Source: an uncultured Bacteroidia bacterium
Lineage (GTDB): Bacteria > Bacteroidota > Bacteroidia > Bacteroidales > Prolixibacteraceae
Length of the DNA stretch: 64,000 bases
Assembly (NCBI GenBank): GCA_903907075.1
Contig: CAIVMQ010000063.1
Location: forward strand, 1-64,000
Reading direction: 5' to 3'
Under the pieces are notes generated by a model. That model was not told the DNA's origin, searched no databases, and saw only the letters and a list, made by a program, of their open reading frames with translations. The position numbers were made by a program, and so were the translations under genes. Positions 53,447 through 62,367 of the stretch are shown here, piece after piece. Each line of letters begins with the position of its first letter. The stretch's first letter is position 1.

Positions 53447-55885
53447 ATGAATAAACTAAAAGAATCCGGAAAGAAACATCTGAAGGGTCTCTTTTCACAT
53501 CTTACTTCATCATCTAAACAATCATGGTCTAAAAGAGTTCTGATCCTAAGCTTAAAACTTATGGCCCTGGGGTTATTCTTTCTCGTTACCCTTTTGGGAT
53601 TGGTTTATATCGGAACCTTCGGCCAATTACCCGATTCGAATACGCTGATAAAAATTAAAGAGCCTGTTGCTACTGAAGTATATTCCAAAGATAATAAATT
53701 ACTGGGACGTTATTACACTGAGAACCGCAGTAATGTAACCTACAAGGAGATTGCTCCAAGCATGATCAATGCCTTAATCGCCACAGAAGATAATAGGTTT
53801 TATGATCATCGAGGAATTGATGAAATGGCATTACTGCGTGTTGTGGTTAAAACCTTTATGCTAATAGACCATAGTTCAGGCGGTGGGTCAACATTATCGC
53901 AACAAATAGTTAAAAATATTTTTGGTCGTAAAAACTATGGTCCCCTTACCATACCCGTGAGCAAGATCCGCGAATCTATTATTGCTTACCGTCTCGAAAA
54001 GCTATATTCAAAGGAAGAGATATTAACCTTATATCTAAATACCGTTCCCTTTGGAGAGAATACATTTGGAATAGAACTTGCGGCGGAGCGATTTTTCAGT
54101 ATCCGTCCGAATAAACTTTCAGTATCGCAATCAGCAACCTTAGTTGGGATGTTAAAAGCCAATAATTATTACAATCCACGTACTAATCCGGAGCGATCAC
54201 TGCAGAGGCGAAATACAGTCATCTCACAAATGTCTAAATATAAATACATTACACCCGAACAAGCTCATAAATACAGTAGTGAACCGTTGGGTTTAAAATA
54301 CAATTATCTTGTTTACAACACTGGACCGGGAGCCTATTTTAGGGAGTTAATTCGCCCACAACTAGAAGAGTGGTGCAGCGAAAATAGTAAGGCCGATGGT
54401 ACCCCCTATAATCTCTATACTGACGGATTAAAAATAATAACAACTATCGATTACCGGATGCAACGATGCGCAGAGATGGCGCAGCAGGAAAAAATGAAAG
54501 AGCTGCAATCAACATTCGAAAAACATTGGGATGGAAAAGATCCTTGGGGGAAAAATAATGCGATAGTCCTAAGAGCAATTAAGAGGTCGGAGAGATACCA
54601 TAAGATGAAGGAAGCAGGAAAATCGCAGACCGAGATTACAGAAGCCTTTAAAATACCGGTGAATATGAAATTGTTTTCATGGGATGGAGATAAACCAATG
54701 AAGCTCTCCCCTACGGACTCCGTAAGGTACATGTTAAAGATGCTCCATTGTGCTTTTATTGCTATTGAGCCTAAATCTGGTGATATTAAAGTTTGGATTG
54801 GGGGAAACGATTTCAGCCATTTCCAATTTGACCATATGTATGCTCCACGTCAGGTTGGATCAACATTTAAGCCAATTGTTTATGCCTCAGCACTCGAGCA
54901 TGGTATACCTGCAGATAAATACTATCCCAATGAAAAGGCTACCTATGCAGAGTACCAAGACTGGTCTCCTGGTAATTCAAACGATGAATATGGAGGATAC
55001 TATTCCCTTGAAGGGGCCTTGACAAAATCGGTCAATACAGTTTCCGTTCAGGTGATCCTGGAATCAGGAATTTCAGAGACCATCGCTCTTGCGCGAAAAA
55101 TGGGGATCAAGGCAAATCTCCCTGAAGTTCCATCCTTAGCTCTTGGTTCGGCAGATATTCCACTGCTTCAACTTGCACAAGCCTATGCCTGTCTTGACAA
55201 CATGGGGAGAACAGTTACTCCGAATTACCTGATACGTATTGAAGATTCAGCCGGAAAGGTACTGAAAAACTATACTCCTGATCATCTGGAAGAGGAGGCG
55301 ATGTCACCTGAAACAGCTAAAATAATCACCCGTTTTTTGGAATCTGTTGTCAATGAAGGGACTGGGTCAGAGATCAGATCATTGTACCATATAGAAGGGC
55401 CATTTGCGGGAAAAACAGGAACCACCCAGAATTTTGCCGATGGATGGTTTATGGGGTACACTCCCGATTTAGTAACGGGCTGTTGGGTGGGTGGTGAAGA
55501 GCCTTCAATCCATTTTCGAAATATCGCTCTTGGACGAGGCGGTTATATGGCTCTTCCCGTTGTCGGTAAATTTTTTAATAAACTTTATCGCGATCCCTCA
55601 TTTCGTGATTGCCCCAATCACTCATTTCCGACTTTAGACGAATCAACATTGGCATTATTGGATATTCCACATTTTAAAGAGACCTATAAAGAGAAGAAAA
55701 ATTCAAACTTCTGGGCTCTATTTGGCAAGGATAAATCGAAAGTGGAAGAGCGAAAAAAAGAATCACCACAAAACAAAAAAGAATCTGATATTCAAACGGA
55801 TGCAACTAAACCACAACCAAAGGAAGAGGAACAAAGATCAAATATCTGGAAAAAGATTAAAGATGCCTTAAAAAAGAAAGAATGA
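53447..55885 (+). CDS. Penicillin-binding protein 1A, bifunctional
   Basis: 812 residues. Membrane anchor about 31-53. Glycosyltransferase (GT51) domain with catalytic Glu in ATEDNRFYDHRGID and GGGSTLSQQIVKN. Transpeptidase domain with active Ser in STFKP, SVN in KSVNTVSVQ, and KTG in GKTGTTQNF. The C-terminal tail (about 735-812) is Lys/Glu-rich and probably disordered. It polymerises and cross-links peptidoglycan. Confidence 0.96.
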   Translation: MNKLKESGKKHLKGLFSHLTSSSKQSWSKRVLILSLKLMALGLFFLVTLLGLVYIGTFGQLPDSNTLIKIKEPVATEVYSKDNKLLGRYYTENRSNVTYKEIAPSMINALIATEDNRFYDHRGIDEMALLRVVVKTFMLIDHSSGGGSTLSQQIVKNIFGRKNYGPLTIPVSKIRESIIAYRLEKLYSKEEILTLYLNTVPFGENTFGIELAAERFFSIRPNKLSVSQSATLVGMLKANNYYNPRTNPERSLQRRNTVISQMSKYKYITPEQAHKYSSEPLGLKYNYLVYNTGPGAYFRELIRPQLEEWCSENSKADGTPYNLYTDGLKIITTIDYRMQRCAEMAQQEKMKELQSTFEKHWDGKDPWGKNNAIVLRAIKRSERYHKMKEAGKSQTEITEAFKIPVNMKLFSWDGDKPMKLSPTDSVRYMLKMLHCAFIAIEPKSGDIKVWIGGNDFSHFQFDHMYAPRQVGSTFKPIVYASALEHGIPADKYYPNEKATYAEYQDWSPGNSNDEYGGYYSLEGALTKSVNTVSVQVILESGISETIALARKMGIKANLPEVPSLALGSADIPLLQLAQAYACLDNMGRTVTPNYLIRIEDSAGKVLKNYTPDHLEEEAMSPETAKIITRFLESVVNEGTGSEIRSLYHIEGPFAGKTGTTQNFADGWFMGYTPDLVTGCWVGGEEPSIHFRNIALGRGGYMALPVVGKFFNKLYRDPSFRDCPNHSFPTLDESTLALLDIPHFKETYKEKKNSNFWALFGKDKSKVEERKKESPQNKKESDIQTDATKPQPKEEEQRSNIWKKIKDALKKKE

Positions 55886-55932
55886 TTTTTATTACTTTTT
55901 GTTTAAATTCTATATTCTAATAAAGATTTTTG

Positions 55933-55940
55933 TATTTTTG
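55933..55940 (+). promoter_or_regulatory. Possible -7 element for asnB
   Basis: TATTTTTG matches the -7 element and lies 62 bases before the asnB ATG. No clear -33 element. Confidence 0.3.
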
Positions 55941-56002
55941 GCGACCTATTATAGGTTAATTTTATTGCCTAATTAAGAAAAACGATTCTAATCAGAAAAT
56001 AT

Positions 56003-57670
56003 ATGTGTGGTATTGTTGGTGTATTTGATTTGAAAGTAAAAGCAGAGGATTTAAGGACACAAGTCTTAACGATGTCGAAAAGAATTCGTCATCGAGGACC
56101 AGATTGGTCTGGAATATATTGCGGTTCAAAAGCGATTATTGCGCATGAAAGACTGGCAATCGTAGATCCAACTTCAGGCGGCCAGCCACTTTACAGTAAA
56201 GATAAAAAGCTTATCTTAGGTGTAAACGGTGAGATTTATAATCACCGCGAATTACGTAAACCTTTGGAAAACAAGTATGAATTCCTTACAGAGTCTGATT
56301 GTGAGATTATTCTTGCATTATACCGTGAAAAGGGGATCAATTTTCTCGAAGATTTAAATGGAATATTTGCATTTGTATTATACGACGAGGAGAATGATTG
56401 TTATCTTGTTGCACGCGATCACATGGGAATTATCCCATTATATATGGGTTGGGATTCATTTGGAACAATCTACTTCGCTTCTGAACTAAAAGCACTCGAA
56501 GGAACCTGTAAAAAGATTGAAGAGTTTATGCCAGGTCATTACCTCTATAGTAAAGAGGGAGAAATGAAAAAATGGTACACTCGCGAATGGACTGATTTTG
56601 AAGTAGTTAAAGATAATTCTTCAGATATTGACGTCCTAAGAAAAGCATTGGAAGATTCGGTACATCGTCAATTAATGTCTGATGTACCTTATGGAGTGCT
56701 ACTCTCAGGAGGACTCGACTCATCAGTTATATCAGCAATTGCAAAAAAATATGCCGGTCGTAAAGTTGAAGGGGATGATAGCCATGAATCATGGTGGCCT
56801 CAGTTGCACTCCTTTGCCGTAGGACTTGTTGGATCACCAGATCTTGCTGCAGCACAAAAAGTAGCAGACCATATTGAAACAATTCATCATGAAGTTCATT
56901 TTACAGTCCAAGAAGGACTTGATGCTTTGCGAGATGTAATATATCACCTTGAAACATATGATGTTACAACGGTAAGGGCATCTACGCCGATGTATCTTCT
57001 GGCTCGAGTAATTAAATCAATGGGTGTAAAAATGGTATTGTCAGGTGAAGGGGCAGATGAACTTTTTGGCGGTTATCTTTATTTCCATAAAGCTCCAAAT
57101 GCACAGGCGTTTCATGAAGAGACAGTTCGTAAAATCGGAAAGTTACACCTATACGATTGCTTAAGAGCAAATAAATCACTCGCAGCTTGGGGTGTAGAAG
57201 GTCGTGTTCCATTCCTGGATAAGGAGTTTATGGATGTCGCAATGACATTGAATCCAACCGATAAAATGGCTATCGATGGAAAAATGGAGAAATGGATCTT
57301 ACGTAAAGCGTTTGAAGATTTTCTACCTGAAAGTGTTGTTTGGCGTCAAAAAGAGCAATTCTCGGACGGCGTGGGTTATAACTGGATCGATTCACTGAAA
57401 GCCCTTACTGCAGAAAAAATAACTGACGAAGAGATGTCAAATGCAAAATTCCGCTATCCGATTAATACACCAATGTCTAAAGAGGAATACTTCTATCGCA
57501 CCATTTTTACAGAGCACTTCCCTTCTGATGCTGCTGCTAGTTGCGTTCCATCTGTACCCTCAATTGCGTGCAGTACACCTGAGGCACTTGCCTGGGATGC
57601 ATCATTCCGTAACAATGCCGATCCTTCAGGAAGGTCGATGAAAAATGTTCATACACAAGCGTATAAATAA
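56003..57670 (+). CDS. asnB: Asparagine synthase B (glutamine-hydrolysing)
   Basis: 555 residues. The nucleophile Cys2 follows the initiator Met (MCGIVGVFD). The glutaminase domain runs to about residue 200 (RHRGPDWSG, NGEIYNHRELR). The synthetase domain has the PPi loop LLSGGLDSSVISAIA and SGEGADELFGGY. It makes asparagine from aspartate, glutamine and ATP. It is followed by a strong terminator. Confidence 0.96.
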   Translation: MCGIVGVFDLKVKAEDLRTQVLTMSKRIRHRGPDWSGIYCGSKAIIAHERLAIVDPTSGGQPLYSKDKKLILGVNGEIYNHRELRKPLENKYEFLTESDCEIILALYREKGINFLEDLNGIFAFVLYDEENDCYLVARDHMGIIPLYMGWDSFGTIYFASELKALEGTCKKIEEFMPGHYLYSKEGEMKKWYTREWTDFEVVKDNSSDIDVLRKALEDSVHRQLMSDVPYGVLLSGGLDSSVISAIAKKYAGRKVEGDDSHESWWPQLHSFAVGLVGSPDLAAAQKVADHIETIHHEVHFTVQEGLDALRDVIYHLETYDVTTVRASTPMYLLARVIKSMGVKMVLSGEGADELFGGYLYFHKAPNAQAFHEETVRKIGKLHLYDCLRANKSLAAWGVEGRVPFLDKEFMDVAMTLNPTDKMAIDGKMEKWILRKAFEDFLPESVVWRQKEQFSDGVGYNWIDSLKALTAEKITDEEMSNAKFRYPINTPMSKEEYFYRTIFTEHFPSDAAASCVPSVPSIACSTPEALAWDASFRNNADPSGRSMKNVHTQAYK

Positions 57671-57717
57671 TGGCTGATGATCAGTAAAATATGATCAATA
57701 TGTTATAAGATAATTTT

Positions 57718-57755
57718 AAAGGTTGAAATTGCAGTAGCTGTTTCAACCTTTTTTT
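57718..57755. terminator. Terminator between asnB and cdaA
   Basis: A perfect 11-base-pair stem (57718-57728 with 57741-57751), 12-base loop and a T-run on the plus strand; the A-rich left side also gives a U-tail on the minus strand. It lies between convergent genes. Confidence 0.8.
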
Positions 57756-57762
57756 ATGTCTA

Positions 57763-58542
57763 TTATTTACATCCAGACTCGAGTATTTTCAATAACTCAC
57801 CTGCGTGAACATTATCGATTAGCTCACCATTGTTTGAGACAGAAATTAATCCGCTCTCTTCACTTATCACAACAACGAAAGCATCGGTCTGCTCAGAGAT
57901 CCCTAGTGCAGCACGGTGCCGTAATCCTAATATAGGATTAATTTCAAGATTCTGGGATAATGGTAAGATACATCTGGCCGCCTTAGCCCTATTCAACCGA
58001 ATTATTAAAGCTCCGTCATGAAGGGGTGAATTTTTAAAAAAAATACTTTTTATAAGGTCTGACGTAATTAAAGAATCTATTTTCTCTCCCGTTTCGACAT
58101 ATTCCTGAAGCTCACTCTCTCGGGCAAGAACAATTAAGGCCCCAGTTCTGCTAGCTGCCATTTGAGAGCAGGCTTCTGAAATTGACTCAAGACTCTCCTT
58201 CGAGGCAAACTTATACTGATTTGAGAATAGATTTTCCAGAGATATCCTTCTATTAGAACGGTATCGACTTCCAAGCATCAATAAAAATCTCCTTACTTCC
58301 TGCTGAAATACAATGATAATAGCGATGGCCCCAATACCGAAAAGTTGTCCAAGAAGCGATCCTAATAACTCCATCTTTAAGAATTTAACTACCAGGTATA
58401 TTCCGAATACAATAAAAATACCCATAAAGATATTGAACGCAACCGTTCCCTTAACCAACTGATAGATCTCATAAAAGATAATAGCAACTAAGAAAATATC
58501 AATAAAATCGAGTAACCTAACTGGAATAAATAACTCTAACAT
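57763..58542 (-). CDS. cdaA: Diadenylate cyclase CdaA
   Basis: 259 residues. Three N-terminal membrane helices (about 8-27, 32-52 and 62-80) then the DisA_N domain with D176-G177-A178 (LHDGALII) and R208-H209-R210 (GLRHRAALG). It makes c-di-AMP from two ATP at the membrane; c-di-AMP is linked to osmotic and cell-wall balance. It overlaps folP by 7 bases, the order usual in Bacteroidetes. No CdaR regulator is encoded beside it. Confidence 0.95.
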   Translation of the reverse strand: MLELFIPVRLLDFIDIFLVAIIFYEIYQLVKGTVAFNIFMGIFIVFGIYLVVKFLKMELLGSLLGQLFGIGAIAIIIVFQQEVRRFLLMLGSRYRSNRRISLENLFSNQYKFASKESLESISEACSQMAASRTGALIVLARESELQEYVETGEKIDSLITSDLIKSIFFKNSPLHDGALIIRLNRAKAARCILPLSQNLEINPILGLRHRAALGISEQTDAFVVVISEESGLISVSNNGELIDNVHAGELLKILESGCK

Positions 58543-59417
58543 TTGGCACTATTTTTAATTTTATCTAACAATCTTATCGTCTGCATAGCCTCTTTCACAT
58601 CATGAACTCTTAAAATATCACAACCTCCTAACAAGGCTATTGAATGTAAAGCTGTAGTTCCATTTAAACTCTCTGCAGGAGTAATATCTAACTCTTTCCA
58701 TATCATAGCCTTTCGAGAAAGACCAACAAGAACGGGCAATTCAAACATTCTAAATGAATCTAGCCGATTAAGCAATTCAAAATTATGAGCCGATGTTTTA
58801 CCGAATCCAAAACCCGGATCAATAAGAATGTCACAGACACCCAATAGCTTTAGCTTCTGCACTTGTGCTGATAAGAATAAAATAACCTCTTTAACAACAT
58901 CGGTATAAACCGGATTTTGCTGCATTATTTCGCTTCTTCCTTTGGTATGCATAATAAGTATCGGAAGATTTAATGCGGCGATTTTCTCATAGAGCTGATC
59001 ATCAAATGTCCCTCCTGAGATATCGTTCACCAAAAAATCACCTATGTGGTCAAATACCTGTTGAACGACTTGCGAACGGTAGGTATCGACAGAGATTAGC
59101 ACATCAGGGAAACGCCCTTTTACAATCTTTACCACAGGCATAAGTCTTGCAAGTTCCTCTTCCAAAGAGATTTCTTTAGCGCCCGGACGAGTAGACATTG
59201 CGCCTATGTCAATAAATTTACCACCCTGCTCAAGAATTTGAGATGCTCGGTTTAATATCTGAAGATCTGAACTATAAATCCCTCCATCATAAAATGAATC
59301 GGGAGTAATATTTACGATTCCCATTGTTGATGGGGAACTAAGATCAATCAGATGACCGTTAAGGTTAATGGTGGATTTCTTCTTATAAAAGCTCTTATCG
59401 TTTTGGGTAACTAACAT
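58536..59417 (-). CDS. folP: Dihydropteroate synthase
   Basis: 293 residues from the ATG at 59417; a TTG five codons upstream (59432) is also open. The N-terminal MGIVNITPDSFYDGG and later DIGAMSTRPGA, SVDTYRSQV and DPGFGFGKT match DHPS, the sulfonamide target in folate synthesis. It overlaps cdaA by 7 bases. A 7-base-pair hairpin (59433-59450) lies 15 bases before the ATG. Confidence 0.95.
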   Translation of the reverse strand: MLVTQNDKSFYKKKSTINLNGHLIDLSSPSTMGIVNITPDSFYDGGIYSSDLQILNRASQILEQGGKFIDIGAMSTRPGAKEISLEEELARLMPVVKIVKGRFPDVLISVDTYRSQVVQQVFDHIGDFLVNDISGGTFDDQLYEKIAALNLPILIMHTKGRSEIMQQNPVYTDVVKEVILFLSAQVQKLKLLGVCDILIDPGFGFGKTSAHNFELLNRLDSFRMFELPVLVGLSRKAMIWKELDITPAESLNGTTALHSIALLGGCDILRVHDVKEAMQTIRLLDKIKNSAKC

Positions 59418-59432
59418 TCCTAATATTTTCAA

Positions 59433-59450
59433 TGCCGAATTATTTCGGCA
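59433..59450. promoter_or_regulatory. Small hairpin just upstream of folP
   Basis: TGCCGAA-TTAT-TTCGGCA: perfect 7-base-pair stem with a 4-base loop, immediately upstream of the folP start region. It has no T-tract, so it is not a terminator. If transcribed it would sit in the folP leader and could affect initiation. No function is known. Confidence 0.35.
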
Positions 59451-59590
59451 ATAATCACTATATTTAAATGTAAATCAGGCAAATATGGCGAATATATTTA
59501 ACTTGGTTCATTCTGATTAGTTACAAAAATAAGAATAAATGTCACACCCATTCCCTAATTTTTAATACTTTTATAGTTCAAAATTTTATT

Positions 59591-60127
59591 ATGAATAATA
59601 CAAATGAGCAGTTTGATCATGTTATCGCAATCTGCAGAGCGATTTTTGTAAAGAAAATGAAAGATTATGGCACTGCATGGCGTATTCTAAGACCTAAATC
59701 GATGACAGATCAAATTTATATTAAAGCGCAACGAATTCGAAGTATCGAAGAGAAAGGGGTAGCTAAAATAGATGAGGATGCACGCGATGAATTTATTGGA
59801 ATCATCAACTATTGTGCTATGGCTCTAATTCAGCTCGATATGGGGCCATCGGAAGAAGAATTACCTGCAGATATCACAGAACAAAAATATATGGACAACC
59901 TGCTAAAGGCAAAGCATTTGATGATGGAAAAAAATCATGACTACGGTGAAGCCTGGCGCCAGATGAGGATTAGCTCCTATACCGATCTTATTTTAATGAA
60001 GATAAAAAGAACCAAGCAAATTGAAGATAACCAAGGGATTACAATAAGTTCGGAAGGTGTTGATGCCAATTATCTAGATATGATCAATTACGCAATATTT
60101 GGCCTGATTAAACTAGAATTTGAATAA
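59591..60127 (+). CDS. DUF1599 protein with two internal copies
   Basis: 178 residues. Two similar halves (about 8-84 and 100-178): each has DYG.AWR (residues 25-31 and 117-123), S.TD.I..K..R...IE, and an INY-hydrophobic end. This duplicated form is the normal architecture of the Bacteroidetes DUF1599 family as far as I can tell. The function is unknown; the family has been linked to nucleotide modification, of which I am not certain. It lies just before the BT_3928-like gene, almost touching. Confidence 0.85.
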   Translation: MNNTNEQFDHVIAICRAIFVKKMKDYGTAWRILRPKSMTDQIYIKAQRIRSIEEKGVAKIDEDARDEFIGIINYCAMALIQLDMGPSEEELPADITEQKYMDNLLKAKHLMMEKNHDYGEAWRQMRISSYTDLILMKIKRTKQIEDNQGITISSEGVDANYLDMINYAIFGLIKLEFE

Positions 60128-60128
60128 T

Positions 60129-61262
60129 ATGGTTCAAAAAGGGTTAATCGTATCGCGATTTATAGTAGGAATCCTATTTCTCTTCACCGGCTTTGTTAAG
60201 GGTATAGATCCGGTAGGCCTTCAATATAAACTCAACGATTATATTGAAGCGCTTCATATTAACCTGCTTAATAGTTTAGTTGTTCCTGGATCGTTGTTAC
60301 TCCCATTCGCTGAATTCGCAATCGGGATAGCTCTTCTCACGGGCATATTTATTCGGCTATCGATCAAGGGAGCTTTTGTGTTTATGCTTATTTTCACTCC
60401 GCTAACCCTTTATATTGCCCTCAAAAATCCGGTCACCGACTGTGGATGCTTTGGCGATGCTTTAGTAATTACAAATTGGGAAACATTCTACAAAAATGTA
60501 ATCCTTATTTCCCTGGTGATTTTCTTGTTATTGAAAAGAGAGCGTATAAGTTTTATAACAAATAAGCAATTTAGACAGGTAATATTCACCATTTTAATCT
60601 CCTCATATTTCTTTATCGTTGGTTGGTCGTATAGGTATGAGCCCATTTGGGACTTTAGACCCTACAGTGTGGGGACAAATATTCCGCAAGGGATGGTAAC
60701 ACCTGATGGAGCACCCAGAGATGTATACCAGAATAGCTATCGTTATCGCAACCGTAGTTCAAATGAGGTAAAAAAGTTTACTGATCAAGATTTTCCATGG
60801 CAGGACACGATAAATTGGAAATTTGAATCAATGGATCCCCCCTTGCTATTAAAAAAGGGCTACCACCCTCCTATTCACGATTTTTCGATACAAACAAGTG
60901 AAAGATTAAATGTTACAGATTCTTACCTAAATGATTCAATCTTTACATTCTTTGTTATTGCGTATGATCTTGAACGGTCATCATACCAAAACCAAGAAAA
61001 ACTTAATAAATTGGCAATCTGGGCTAAGGAGCAAGGATATCGATTTATTGCTCTCACCTCAACATCTGGTTCACCTCTGGCAAAATATCAATTAGATCAC
61101 AAGCCAACCTATGATATTTTATTTACTGATCAAACAACATTAAAGACAATAATTCGGTCGAATCCGGGTCTTTTGCTATTACAAAAAGGAATAATTCTAG
61201 CCAAATGGCCCAACAATGCTCTTCCTGAATCGAATCAAATTGCAGCAATACTTAATAAATAG
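60129..61262 (+). CDS. BT_3928-type DoxX/MauE membrane protein with thioredoxin-like C-terminus
   Basis: 377 residues from the ATG at 60129 (a TTG three codons earlier overlaps the previous gene). Four or five membrane helices in residues 1-165, with the DoxX/MauE pattern and CGCFGDA, a typical paired Cys. The C-terminal half (about 240-377) looks like a thioredoxin fold by strand and helix pattern (TFFVIAYDL, FIALTSTSG, PTYDILFTD) but lacks CxxC. The redox role is inferred. It lies 1 base after the DUF1599 stop, so they are probably coupled. Confidence 0.82.
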   Translation: MVQKGLIVSRFIVGILFLFTGFVKGIDPVGLQYKLNDYIEALHINLLNSLVVPGSLLLPFAEFAIGIALLTGIFIRLSIKGAFVFMLIFTPLTLYIALKNPVTDCGCFGDALVITNWETFYKNVILISLVIFLLLKRERISFITNKQFRQVIFTILISSYFFIVGWSYRYEPIWDFRPYSVGTNIPQGMVTPDGAPRDVYQNSYRYRNRSSNEVKKFTDQDFPWQDTINWKFESMDPPLLLKKGYHPPIHDFSIQTSERLNVTDSYLNDSIFTFFVIAYDLERSSYQNQEKLNKLAIWAKEQGYRFIALTSTSGSPLAKYQLDHKPTYDILFTDQTTLKTIIRSNPGLLLLQKGIILAKWPNNALPESNQIAAILNK

Positions 61263-61381
61263 ATATTCGTTAATCACAAAAATAGGAGATAGGAATAACT
61301 ACTAGTTGATTTCTTTTTTTAGAGAATTATTGATTCGCAAATGAAGAAAAAGTTAAATAAGCAATTTCAAATCACAACGCA

Positions 61382-61412
61382 TTTCAGACTATCCCATTAA
61401 GTTTTATCTTTG
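61382..61412 (+). promoter_or_regulatory. Promoter of tpiA
   Basis: TATCTTTG at 61405-61412 is a good -7 element. A TTTC at 61382-61385 lies 19 bases upstream in the -33 position. It lies 54 bases before the ATG at 61467. Confidence 0.5.
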
Positions 61413-61466
61413 CGATTCAAATAACATAAAATAATTTAAATACTAATTTATTTAATATATCAGGTA

Positions 61467-62225
61467 ATGAGGAAAAAAATTGTAGCCGGAAACTGGAAAT
61501 GTAATACCACTGTTAAAGAAGGTGTTGAGCTGGCAAAGAGTGTTAATGAACTTGTATTGACACGTGGCGCAAAAGATGTAGTAGTTGTTTTAGGTACTCC
61601 ATTTACACATTTAAACAGTGTTGCTGAATCAGTTGATAGAAACCGTATTCAAATTGCATCACAAAATTGCGCTGCAGAATCCAAAGGAGCATTCACCGGA
61701 GAAGTGTCTGTTTCAATGATTCAATCAACTGGAGCGAACTATGTAATTCTAGGTCACTCAGAGAGGCGCGAATACTATAATGAGACCAGTGAAATCTTGA
61801 ATAAAAAACTGGCCCTGATATTAGAGCAAGGATTGATACCAATCTATTGCTGCGGTGAAGCGTTAACAATCCGTGAGGCAGGAACTCAGAATGAATTTGT
61901 AAAGCAACAACTCGACGAGACAATCTTTTATTTAACCGAGGAGCAATTGTTAAAGATTGTTATTGCTTACGAACCAATCTGGGCCATTGGAACAGGTAAA
62001 ACAGCCACCACACAACAAGCGCAAGATATGCTTGCCTATATTCGTGGATTAATTGCAGCAAAATACTCGAAATCTGTTGCTGAAGAGATTTCAATTCTTT
62101 ATGGAGGCTCATGTAGTGCAAGCAATGCAAATGAGTTATTCAGTCAGCCAGATATTGATGGTGGACTTATCGGGGGAGCATCACTAAAAGCGGAAGATTT
62201 TCTTTCAATAATTAATGGGTATTAA
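61467..62225 (+). CDS. tpiA: Triosephosphate isomerase
   Basis: 252 residues, normal for the family. Substrate-binding Asn/Lys in GNWKCN, catalytic His in LGHSERR, catalytic Glu in AYEPIWAIGTGK and the phosphate loop GGSCSASNA. It interconverts DHAP and glyceraldehyde-3-phosphate. It has its own promoter and terminator. Confidence 0.98.
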   Translation: MRKKIVAGNWKCNTTVKEGVELAKSVNELVLTRGAKDVVVVLGTPFTHLNSVAESVDRNRIQIASQNCAAESKGAFTGEVSVSMIQSTGANYVILGHSERREYYNETSEILNKKLALILEQGLIPIYCCGEALTIREAGTQNEFVKQQLDETIFYLTEEQLLKIVIAYEPIWAIGTGKTATTQQAQDMLAYIRGLIAAKYSKSVAEEISILYGGSCSASNANELFSQPDIDGGLIGGASLKAEDFLSIINGY

Positions 62226-62261
62226 TTAGTATTCTTCCAACTACTAAAGATTAGAATTAAG

Positions 62262-62293
62262 GAGTGGATCGGGTTACCGTATCCACTCTTTTA
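62262..62293 (+). terminator. Intrinsic terminator after tpiA
   Basis: 8-base-pair stem GAGTGGAT (62262-62269) with ATCCACTC (62281-62288), extended inside by CGG/CCG, followed by TTTT. It is 37 bases after the tpiA stop. Confidence 0.8.
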
Positions 62294-62367
62294 TTATGTA
62301 ATTAATCAAAATCTGTCTGATCTTTATTAACTTTAACTATATTTTAAAATCAATCCGCATACTAGGT

